Source of the DNA: Fibrobacter sp.
GTDB taxonomy: Bacteria; Fibrobacterota; Fibrobacteria; Fibrobacterales; Fibrobacteraceae
Assembly (NCBI GenBank): GCA_012841225.1
Contig: DUVD01000122.1
Coordinates: 1-7,432, forward strand
Direction of reading: 5' to 3'
Length of the DNA: 7,432 nucleotides
Of this stretch, positions 1 through 6,467 are shown piece by piece. Position 1 is the first letter of the stretch. Every line of letters starts with the position of its first letter. A program made the translations under genes and the position numbers. Below the pieces are notes generated by a model that was not told the DNA's origin, searched no databases, and worked only from the letters and a program-made list of their open reading frames with translations.

Positions 1-1048
1 GTGATTTTTTTCCTGGCTCTAAGTCCATTGGAACGGTTTTTCGCAACATATAACCCTCTCGTCGAAAGCGTTTTACCTCTTTTGCGGCTTCAAATAAATT
101 TGAAGAAATCAAAAGAATTCTTTCGGGCTGGATTTTAGTCGTTGTGACAATGACTCCGGAGGGGAGAGGTTCGCCTTGAGGTGGATTAAATAAAATAGTC
201 CACTTTCCTTCATTTTCTGGTCGGTTAAAAAAAGAAAGCAACCATTTTTCTTCTAATCGACCGGTATGCACTGTCATATTAGATTTTTCGAGTGCATGTG
301 CATTTTTAATGGCGGCCTGCTTTGATGAGTCGAGTGGCTCAAGAGTGTCAACTGTTTTAAAAAATGGAGCAAGGCTTGCTGCTAAGTAACCGCTACTTGC
401 ATGGACTTCTAATAAGCGATCGTCTGGGTTAGGGTGAATAAAGGATTTAATCCGTTCTGGCATTTCGATCCAGGCGGACTTGCAACGAGGACTCCAGTCT
501 AAAACGTGAGAGCAAAATGAGCTATTGCCTATGGGCAAAAAGACACTGCCGAAACTGCTTCTAATATCTATTCGCATTGGAGTAGAGCGGTCGGAAGGGT
601 CAAAAAATGCAAATGGGAGTGTTTGAATGTGGTGGCAGGAAATTATTTCTGGAAACTGCCTTTCAAGAAAAGAAACGAATACCTTATATGCTTTTGTGGT
701 GGCCGCCGTTTTCAAATTAGCTTGAACAAGAGCCGCAAAAGTGCCATTGCCGCTCGCGCGAAACCAAACTTGCACAAGTGCTTTTTTTAAGACTTGCAAA
801 TGGTCTTTATGCAGTTGATCGTAAGCTTCTTGGACAAACAAAGGAGGCAACATGCCTTCCACTGGGGGTTCGATGGAGAGTATAAGCTGAGTGCCGCGTT
901 TAACTTGAATAAGGCGCCAGTCGCTGTGGATGCTTTCGGATTCTTTAGAAAACCAAGCTTGTATTTTACCGGGGATTTTTTCTTCTTTAACCCAGTCTTG
1001 TAAGCGTTGGTTTTTTTCAGATGATGATTCAGTAGTAGTAGTTTTCAT
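1..1048 (-). CDS. RlmD/TrmA-family RNA methyltransferase-like protein, probably catalytically inactive (3' end off window)
   Basis: The frame is open from the ATG at 1048 to the left edge: 349 codons with no stop, C-terminus outside the window. Family members use SAM to make 5-methyluridine in rRNA or tRNA. The family match is in the second half. Residues 211-227 (RLLEVHASSGYLAASLA) sit where RlmD has its LDLYCGxGN SAM loop. DTLEP (234-238) matches motif II, NAHALEKSNMTVHTGRLEE (249-267) matches the next segment, NPPQG (288-292) replaces DPPRxG, and ILLISSN (311-317) replaces the IxYVSCNP strand. The nucleophilic Cys is therefore Ser316 and the motif Asp is Asn288. I see no F-x-Q-x-N motif, no N-terminal TRAM domain and no Fe-S cysteine cluster. 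The conserved Glu after MFPHTxHxE would lie beyond the edge. The start is one base after the upstream gene's stop, with no clear ribosome binding site, so translation is probably coupled. I am fairly sure of the fold. Inactivity is inferred. Confidence 0.75.
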   Translation of the reverse strand, partial: MKTTTTESSSEKNQRLQDWVKEEKIPGKIQAWFSKESESIHSDWRLIQVKRGTQLILSIEPPVEGMLPPLFVQEAYDQLHKDHLQVLKKALVQVWFRASGNGTFAALVQANLKTAATTKAYKVFVSFLERQFPEIISCHHIQTLPFAFFDPSDRSTPMRIDIRSSFGSVFLPIGNSSFCSHVLDWSPRCKSAWIEMPERIKSFIHPNPDDRLLEVHASSGYLAASLAPFFKTVDTLEPLDSSKQAAIKNAHALEKSNMTVHTGRLEEKWLLSFFNRPENEGKWTILFNPPQGEPLPSGVIVTTTKIQPERILLISSNLFEAAKEVKRFRREGYMLRKTVPMDLEPGKKS

Positions 1049-1049
1049 T

Positions 1050-2765
1050 TTAGACTATAAATCTAGGAAAAATCCAAGAACATTCCTTGGCGAGAAACGG
1101 AGAAAACTCCCTGAAAGCACCATGAATTTGGAAAACATTGGGAGAACCTTCCATTGGCTTTAATGAAATGACGCTATCGGCATGTGTTTCCAAATAAGGA
1201 AATTCTTCTGTATTGCTTGCCGTGACAACGGCACTACCTGTGAGGGCAATAATGGTATCGACCATCTGCATTAAAATTTGATGTGAGGGCCCTGTTGTTC
1301 TCATCGCTTTTGGGTTATGCAATACAGAGGCAATTGGGTCGATGATGACGACCTTGTAGTCGTGATTTTCTAATTTTTTGGCGCCTTCAATTCTTTTAGC
1401 GATCAACTGAGCAATTTCTAATGGTGATAAAGTCATGCCTCGAAGATTTAGAAAACCAAGTTTAGAAGTGGTGGCAGGAATGTTTCGCTTGTTTGCTATC
1501 AAGTGGAGCCGATTAAGAAAAGTCGCTTTTGTAAATTCAAAATTAATGAATAAAACATCGTTTGTGGTGGTGCCTGAACCGAGCCATTCCTCTCCGTAGC
1601 AGATAGAAAGGGCTAAGTCCATTAGTGCAAAAGACTTCCCCGACTTTTGTGGGGCTGTTAAAAGCATGAATTCTCCAACACGCAGGGTGTTTTGAATAAG
1701 AGGGTCTTCTTTTTTCGGCGGTTTTTCACTGTCACTAGCGAGTTCAATAAGTGGCTTGCCGTCTAGAAAATATTCTACCCACTCTTTCCATTCTAAAAAG
1801 TTTTTAGCGCCTTGCTCTAAACCAATTAAATACTGTTGTTTTCCATTTCGCAGAACGCCTGGCATGCGCACCATTTGAGTCGCATTTTTATTGGAGGAAC
1901 TAACAGGAAAGCCTTGTTCTTCTAAGGTGGAAAATAAAAAATCAACTCGCTCGTTGTACTCTTCTAAGTCTGCTGCGTTTATTTTGACCCAAGCTTGTAC
2001 GGAGTTTGCACCCGTATTGATTAGAGCAATGCAAGGGAGATTTAATGCTTTATAATAAGCAAGTTGTTTTGCTAAAGTCATTTTGGGGTTGTCGACGACA
2101 ACGTATCGATAGCGCCAACTTTCGTTAGCGGCATCTGGAGCTCCTGCGGCCACGTTGATGCTAATCAGCGCGCCTTCTGGGCTATCTAAGCTTTTCATTA
2201 TTTTTTTTATGGCGTCAGACTGGTTGACAATATTTGATATCTTTTCTGAGGTCGTCTCGGGGGTGTCCGACATTTTAAATTCTATTGTCTCTTCTGGTGC
2301 AAATGCGACTTCGACTAATTTTGCCAAGTCTTTACGCCAATCTGTAGAAGGCCATGGAATAGAAAGAGCTTCTGGATCAATGCGATGGTTTTGAAGCAGT
2401 TCAATTGATTGGGTGTCTAAGCCCATAGCAAGAACTTGTTCTAAAGGAATCATCCCACGAGCGTAGGAGGAAGGCCTTTGTGCAGAAGAGGGACTTGCTT
2501 GAGGTGGCAGTGTTTGTTCTACACTTTCTGCTACACGTTCCTTTGTTCTTTTTTCAGAAGCAAAAGCGCGGCGCATAATCGATTCTGACTCTTCTTGGGA
2601 AAGCCCGTCTTCTTGAGCTTTGGTGCCGAGTTGAAAAGTGGCTTCCATATAAGTCCAGCCTTCAAACATGGCGGCTTCTGCTGCTTTAAATAAAGCAGCA
2701 TTAACGTCTTTAGGATTATGCTTTGTTTTTAAAAATTGATTAATCGTGTTTTTTGGATCTTCCAT
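1050..2765 (-). CDS. Primase-helicase-like protein: degenerate AEP primase fold plus RecA-like ATPase
   Basis: This 571-residue protein has the layout of phage-type primase-helicases. Residues 1-75 are helical, with AAEAAMFEGWTYMEA followed by EES..IMRRAF..EKR, like primase helical domains. Residues 76-105 are a Pro/Ser/Gln-rich linker. Residues about 140-335 follow the archaeo-eukaryotic primase pattern: RYRYVVVDNPKMTLAKQLA (218-236), TGANSVQAWVKINA (251-264) and NKNATQMVRMPGVLRNGKQ (292-310). Residues about 355-550 are a RecA/AAA_25-type ATPase with Walker A APQKSGKS (371-378), INFEF (407-411), LNLRG (439-443) and Walker B KVVIIDP (471-477). Relatives, from memory, read ESD, SxHA and VDA at the primase catalytic positions; here these are D225/P227, Q257 and N263. 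The HH after the ATPase strand AVV reads ASN (516-518). The primase site therefore looks dead while ATP binding looks possible. The ATG at 2765 is chosen over an in-frame TTG at 2807 because AAGAGG lies six bases upstream. It is the first gene of a pair with the methyltransferase-like gene. Confidence 0.82.
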   Translation of the reverse strand: MEDPKNTINQFLKTKHNPKDVNAALFKAAEAAMFEGWTYMEATFQLGTKAQEDGLSQEESESIMRRAFASEKRTKERVAESVEQTLPPQASPSSAQRPSSYARGMIPLEQVLAMGLDTQSIELLQNHRIDPEALSIPWPSTDWRKDLAKLVEVAFAPEETIEFKMSDTPETTSEKISNIVNQSDAIKKIMKSLDSPEGALISINVAAGAPDAANESWRYRYVVVDNPKMTLAKQLAYYKALNLPCIALINTGANSVQAWVKINAADLEEYNERVDFLFSTLEEQGFPVSSSNKNATQMVRMPGVLRNGKQQYLIGLEQGAKNFLEWKEWVEYFLDGKPLIELASDSEKPPKKEDPLIQNTLRVGEFMLLTAPQKSGKSFALMDLALSICYGEEWLGSGTTTNDVLFINFEFTKATFLNRLHLIANKRNIPATTSKLGFLNLRGMTLSPLEIAQLIAKRIEGAKKLENHDYKVVIIDPIASVLHNPKAMRTTGPSHQILMQMVDTIIALTGSAVVTASNTEEFPYLETHADSVISLKPMEGSPNVFQIHGAFREFSPFLAKECSWIFPRFIV

Positions 2766-2771
2766 GTTAGG

Positions 2772-2777
2772 CCTCTT
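2772..2777 (-). promoter_or_regulatory. Ribosome binding site that sets the start of the primase-helicase-like gene
   Basis: On the minus strand the sequence AAGAGG is followed by six bases and then ATG at 2765. The longer reading frame would begin with TTG at 2807 and has only a weak AGG four bases away. The ATG start is therefore much better supported and removes 14 residues. Confidence 0.75.
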
Positions 2778-2899
2778 AATTAATTTAATATAAAAGATTT
2801 GTTTCAAATTACCTAGTACTAAAAGGCATTACTATCTACAAAGATGATTTTTATGAAAACGTTTGTTATCTTTAGGGTAATCAGGTCTTTAATTTTCAT

Positions 2900-2903
2900 A
2901 GGA
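2900..2903 (+). promoter_or_regulatory. Ribosome binding site of ettA
   Basis: AGGA lies seven bases before the ATG at 2911. This supports that start, which also matches the normal N-terminus of the family. Confidence 0.65.
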
Positions 2904-2910
2904 ATTTTGT

Positions 2911-4599
2911 ATGGCTGAAAAAACTGCAGAAAAATTTATCTTTTACATGCATCGCATGACTAAACTTTATCCTCCCAATAAAGAAGTATTAAAAGATATT
3001 TCTTTAAGTTTTTTTTATGGTGCTAAAATAGGCATTATTGGCCCCAATGGATGTGGTAAATCGACTTTACTTCGCATTATGGCCGGTATCGACACTGAGT
3101 TTCAAGGTGAAGCTTGGATTGAATCGGGTCGCACGGCAGGTTACTTGCCTCAAGAGCCCCAATTAGATGCCGCCTTAACGGTAAAAGAAAATGTCATGCT
3201 CGCCGTTCAAAAGAAACAGGCTGTCTTAGATAGGTACAACGAGATATCGATGTGCTTTGCGGAAGAGATGAGCGACGAAGAAATGACCCGCTTATTAGAA
3301 GAACAGGGGAAACTTCAAGACGTGATCGATGCCCAAGACCTTTGGAGCCTCGAGCGAAATATTGAAATTGCGATGGATGCCCTGCGTTGCCCTCCAGGAG
3401 AGTCGTCAGTGACTAACCTTTCTGGTGGAGAGAAAAGGCGTGTCGCCTTATGTCGTCTTCTTTTAGAAGAGCCGGATTTGCTGCTTTTAGATGAACCTAC
3501 AAACCATCTAGATGCTGAATCTGTTGCATGGCTTGAACGCCATTTAAAAGAGTATAAGGGATCTGTCATTTTAGTCACGCATGATCGCTACTTCTTGGAC
3601 AATGTCACTAGTTGGATTTTAGAAATTGATCGCGGTCGTGGCATTCCATGGCAAGGAAATTATGCTCAGTGGATCGATCAAAAATTGGACCGTTTGAAAA
3701 ATGAAGAAAAAGGCGAGTCCGATCGCCAAAAACGACTTTCTAGAGAGCAAGAGTGGGTAAAGCAGAGTCCTAAAGCGCGGCAAGCAAAGAGTAAGGCACG
3801 TCTTAAAGCTTATGAAGATCTGCTCGCTGCGGAGCAACGTGAACAAATCAAAGTGGCGCAAATTTATATTCCAAACGGACAACGGTTAGGTAATCGCGTA
3901 ATTGAAGCCTGTGATCTTCGCAAGGCTTTTGGTGAGAAACTTTTATTTGAAGACCTCTCTTTCACTTTACCTCGATCGGGTATTGTCGGCATAATTGGCC
4001 CTAATGGCGCCGGTAAAACCACCTTGTTTAAAATGGTTCTCGGTATGGAAAAGCCCGATGCCGGAGAATTAAAAATTGGAGAAACTGTCGAAATCATATC
4101 GATGGAGCAAGATCGTGATAGTTTAGACCCTACTAAAACAGTTTGGGAAACCATTGCCGATGGTCGTGATGAAATCGTCCTAGGTGAAATAAAAATGAAT
4201 AGTCGTGCTTATTGCGGTCTTTTCAACCTGACGGGTGCTGATCAACAAAAAAAACTAGCTATTCTCTCTGGCGGCGAGCGTAATCGTGTTTTGATGGCTA
4301 AAAATCTTCAAAAGCCGGGTAACTTGCTTTTCTTAGATGAACCCACAAACGACTTAGACGTGGAAACCTTGCAGGCCTTAGAACAAGCCATTCTCCGCTT
4401 TGCGGGTTGTGCTGTGATTATTTCGCATGATCGCTGGTTCTTAGACCGCATTGCCACTCATATTTTGGCTTTTGAAGGCGACTCTAAAGTGGTTTGGTTT
4501 GAAGGCAACTGGAGCGAATATGAAGCGGATCGCCGTAAACGTTTAGGCGAAGATTCTGGAAACCCAAAACCAATTCGTTATAAAACGCTTTCTCGTTAA
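2911..4599 (+). CDS. ettA: Energy-dependent translational throttle protein EttA (ABC-F ATPase)
   Basis: This is a complete 562-residue cytoplasmic ABC-F protein, close to the usual length of about 555. In the family, EttA binds the ribosomal E site and uses ATP to gate the first elongation steps. It has two nucleotide-binding domains and no membrane segments. Domain 1 has Walker A GPNGCGKS (44-51), Q81 in LPQEPQL, signature LSGGE (170-174), Walker B DEPTNHLD (194-201) with catalytic Glu195, and switch His224. An arm insertion of about 45 residues (roughly 93-140) favours EttA over Uup. The linker (about 240-322) has the charged, helical P-site tRNA-interaction character, with IPWQGNYAQW at its start. 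Domain 2 has GPNGAGKT (363-370), LSGGE (452-456), DEPTNDLD (476-483) with Glu477, and His506. The C-terminus IRYKTLSR matches the family ending. All catalytic residues are intact. The gene stands alone and converges on the tamA-like gene, sharing four bases at the stops. Confidence 0.97.
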   Translation: MAEKTAEKFIFYMHRMTKLYPPNKEVLKDISLSFFYGAKIGIIGPNGCGKSTLLRIMAGIDTEFQGEAWIESGRTAGYLPQEPQLDAALTVKENVMLAVQKKQAVLDRYNEISMCFAEEMSDEEMTRLLEEQGKLQDVIDAQDLWSLERNIEIAMDALRCPPGESSVTNLSGGEKRRVALCRLLLEEPDLLLLDEPTNHLDAESVAWLERHLKEYKGSVILVTHDRYFLDNVTSWILEIDRGRGIPWQGNYAQWIDQKLDRLKNEEKGESDRQKRLSREQEWVKQSPKARQAKSKARLKAYEDLLAAEQREQIKVAQIYIPNGQRLGNRVIEACDLRKAFGEKLLFEDLSFTLPRSGIVGIIGPNGAGKTTLFKMVLGMEKPDAGELKIGETVEIISMEQDRDSLDPTKTVWETIADGRDEIVLGEIKMNSRAYCGLFNLTGADQQKKLAILSGGERNRVLMAKNLQKPGNLLFLDEPTNDLDVETLQALEQAILRFAGCAVIISHDRWFLDRIATHILAFEGDSKVVWFEGNWSEYEADRRKRLGEDSGNPKPIRYKTLSR

Positions 4600-6467
4600 A
4601 AAGCTTGCGACAGATCAAAGGTAAAGCGACTGAAAGAATATTTTTCGGGAGAGTAATTCCCGAAATCTTTCTTGAAGGCGTAGTCTAAACGCAAAGTTAA
4701 GAATTGCCAGTGGTAGCGAAGGCCTAACCCTAGGCTAGCCGAGATCTTACCTTTAAATAGATCGCTATGTTTATCCATTACTTTGGCCCAGTCCCAGAAC
4801 TGAACCACTTGCCAGTTTCTTAAAGAAATACTGGGGATGTTAAATCGTAGCTCTTGGCTTAAGCGAAGATAACGCGGTGTTAAACTGGTATTGATCAAAG
4901 TGTCGCCGTTTTCTATGCTTTCATAACTAGCAAAAATACTTCTGAAGCGGTAGCTGCGTACAGATCTTGCCCCGCCTTGGTAAAAAATCCGTGCATCTTC
5001 TTCTAATGCTTCATTAAAAAAGATACCGCCGTTGCCGCTGATCGCGCCGAACAAAGTGCCGATAATAGGGAAGTAAAGATTTGCTGTCAGCTCACTATAG
5101 GTGTAAGGCCTGCCAATCATTTGAATTCCATGCAAGTTAGTCCCAATCCCAATAGTGGGGCTAAAGCGAATGCCTCGTTTGGGATTAAAATAATCGTCAG
5201 TAAAGTCAAAAGTAAGGGCGTTTTCATATTTAAATTTGAAAAGTTGATTGTTGTTCTTGTTCACAAAGCGCGAGTCTAAAGTGCCTCGAAAGCGGATGTT
5301 AGGGGAAAGCCCAAAGGTGATGTCGCCGCGGTTAATTACTTCTATTCGTTTTTCCACGCTATCTGCGTAAGCGGGTAAAGTGGTTTCTTCGTGATTAAAA
5401 GAGAGACGGTCTTCAAAACGAATAGCAGTAGGAATAAACGTTAAACCTGTTCCAAATAAAAGGGGATTGGCATAAGCAATTGCCGCCTCTTGTTTATTTT
5501 GTGCTACAAAAATAGAAGTAGAAAACTCATGAAAAGCCCCAAAAAAGTTTTTATGGCGAAGACCTGCACTTGCTCCAAATCCGTAATACTCTTCAAAAAA
5601 AACCGAGTACTTAGCGTCCCCAGGAATGCGCTCTATGACTTGGAGATGAATGTCTGAAAACCCATCGGCACCAAGTGAATCTTCTAATTTTATTTGAGTA
5701 AATAATTGCGTGGAAAACAGTTTGTTTTTAAAAGAACTAAATTGTTCGCCGTCAATTATGTTTCCAGAAGGAATTTGCCAAAGCGTATTTAGCCATGCTG
5801 TATCAGATAAGCCCTCTTCTTGGGGAGTGTCTTGGCTCGTTCTGTCGATTGGCTTTAGCGCTACACTTTTAAACCTTCCCATCCGAACTTGTGTTCTTGG
5901 GTTTATATCTATGTATAAATAGACTGAGTGCTTAATAGTGTCAACAATTTCATTGTAATCAACAGAGGTGTGTAGATAACCTTCTTTTCGATATACGCTT
6001 TTAACATATTCTACATCGTCTATAATCGCTTGTTGATTATATCGCTCTTTTTTATTGGTTCTTAATTTGTTTGGGTTTATTATAAGTTCAGTTTGGTCGT
6101 CTTTGATCGATATGTACACAGAGTCTAAGGTGTATTGAGGACCTTCTGTAATATAAAAAAGATAACCGCGTTGGGCGCTATCTAAAGAGTAGAACTCTCT
6201 TTGAATTTCTAATTTGACGCTCGCACTAAAATACCCTCTGGAAAAGTAAAGGTCTAAAATACTTTCCTTAGAAAGTTTCATTAAGAAACCTTGCTTAGTG
6301 GTGTCCATTTGCCCAAATTCAGAGGGAATGTCGAGGTGTTCGGTAAGTTGAAAGTTGGAGAATAATGAGTTATCAGAAAATTCTATATACCAAGGATTTC
6401 TGACTATATTTGTAGCCCACAAGGTGGTTAAGGAGAGCAACACTAGCATTAAAAAATGGCGTTTCAT
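4596..6467 (-). CDS. tamA: TamA-like Omp85 outer-membrane protein (three POTRA domains plus beta-barrel)
   Basis: This is a complete 623-residue Omp85 protein, which in the Tam system helps insert proteins or move lipids at the outer membrane. Residues 1-18 form a signal peptide (charged MKRH, hydrophobic core, LWA before the cut). Residues about 20-282 hold what I read as three POTRA domains: FSRGYFSASV...YITEGPQY closes the first (to about 112), YRKEGYLHTSV...YIDINP the second (to about 190), and FSTQLFTQI...LQVIERIPG the third. The rest is a barrel rich in alternating residues, with the Omp85 pattern DFTDDYFNPKRGIRF (421-435), the loop-6 motif GGARSVRSYRF (498-508) and a C-terminal Phe as in outer-membrane beta-signals. 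TamA in E. coli is 577 residues with three POTRAs, a good fit; BamA would have five. Loop 6 reads VRSY, not the common VRGF/Y. The start has AAGAGGGGG just upstream and overlaps the tamB-like stop by ATGA. A TamA-like paralogue with a different role remains possible. Confidence 0.86.
   Translation of the reverse strand: MKRHFLMLVLLSLTTLWATNIVRNPWYIEFSDNSLFSNFQLTEHLDIPSEFGQMDTTKQGFLMKLSKESILDLYFSRGYFSASVKLEIQREFYSLDSAQRGYLFYITEGPQYTLDSVYISIKDDQTELIINPNKLRTNKKERYNQQAIIDDVEYVKSVYRKEGYLHTSVDYNEIVDTIKHSVYLYIDINPRTQVRMGRFKSVALKPIDRTSQDTPQEEGLSDTAWLNTLWQIPSGNIIDGEQFSSFKNKLFSTQLFTQIKLEDSLGADGFSDIHLQVIERIPGDAKYSVFFEEYYGFGASAGLRHKNFFGAFHEFSTSIFVAQNKQEAAIAYANPLLFGTGLTFIPTAIRFEDRLSFNHEETTLPAYADSVEKRIEVINRGDITFGLSPNIRFRGTLDSRFVNKNNNQLFKFKYENALTFDFTDDYFNPKRGIRFSPTIGIGTNLHGIQMIGRPYTYSELTANLYFPIIGTLFGAISGNGGIFFNEALEEDARIFYQGGARSVRSYRFRSIFASYESIENGDTLINTSLTPRYLRLSQELRFNIPSISLRNWQVVQFWDWAKVMDKHSDLFKGKISASLGLGLRYHWQFLTLRLDYAFKKDFGNYSPEKYSFSRFTFDLSQAF

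Larger units (their letters stand above)
2766..2910. promoter_or_regulatory. Divergent intergenic region expected to hold promoters for both flanking genes
   Basis: These 145 bases separate two genes that point away from each other, so promoters for both should lie here. On the minus strand TATATT (2792..2787) is a fair -10 candidate, about ten bases before the ribosome binding site, but I find no good -35 at the right distance. On the plus strand TTTAAT (2888-2893) follows TTGTTA (2863-2868) at 19 bases, which is weak and would leave almost no leader. Two small inverted repeats lie here: ATTTG-TTT-CAAAT (2797-2809) and the palindrome TAGTACTA (2814-2821). They sit where an operator could sit but are short enough to be chance. 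No RNA gene or riboswitch is visible. Confidence 0.4.

Noticed and set aside
1..1048. Calling the methyltransferase-like gene a pseudogene
   Set aside because: The frame has no stop or frameshift over 349 codons and keeps conserved fold residues. Loss is limited to catalytic positions, which fits a retained pseudoenzyme better than decay.
794..1163. Two plus-strand frames of 69 and 77 codons
   Set aside because: They lie antisense to the start of the methyltransferase-like gene and the end of the primase-like gene, have no clear ribosome binding site and no recognisable protein features.
2155..2394. Plus-strand frame of 79 codons
   Set aside because: It is antisense to the well-supported primase-like domain and is best read as a shadow of it.
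2766..2807. TTG start at 2807 extending the primase-like protein by 14 residues
   Set aside because: The ATG at 2765 has AAGAGG at good spacing. The extension KQIFYIKLIKRPN covers the likely leader and the -10 candidate.
3315..4154. Three minus-strand frames of 87-96 codons inside ettA
   Set aside because: They are antisense to a canonical, complete ettA, and low-complexity Ser/Arg or Pro-rich composition is typical of shadow frames.
4587..4604. Possible terminator hairpin GCTTT...AAAGC at the ettA/tamA junction
   Set aside because: The stem is only five base pairs with an eight-base loop and no convincing T-run on either side.
5710..5922. Plus-strand frame of 70 codons
   Set aside because: It is antisense to the third POTRA region of the tamA-like gene, with no supporting signal.
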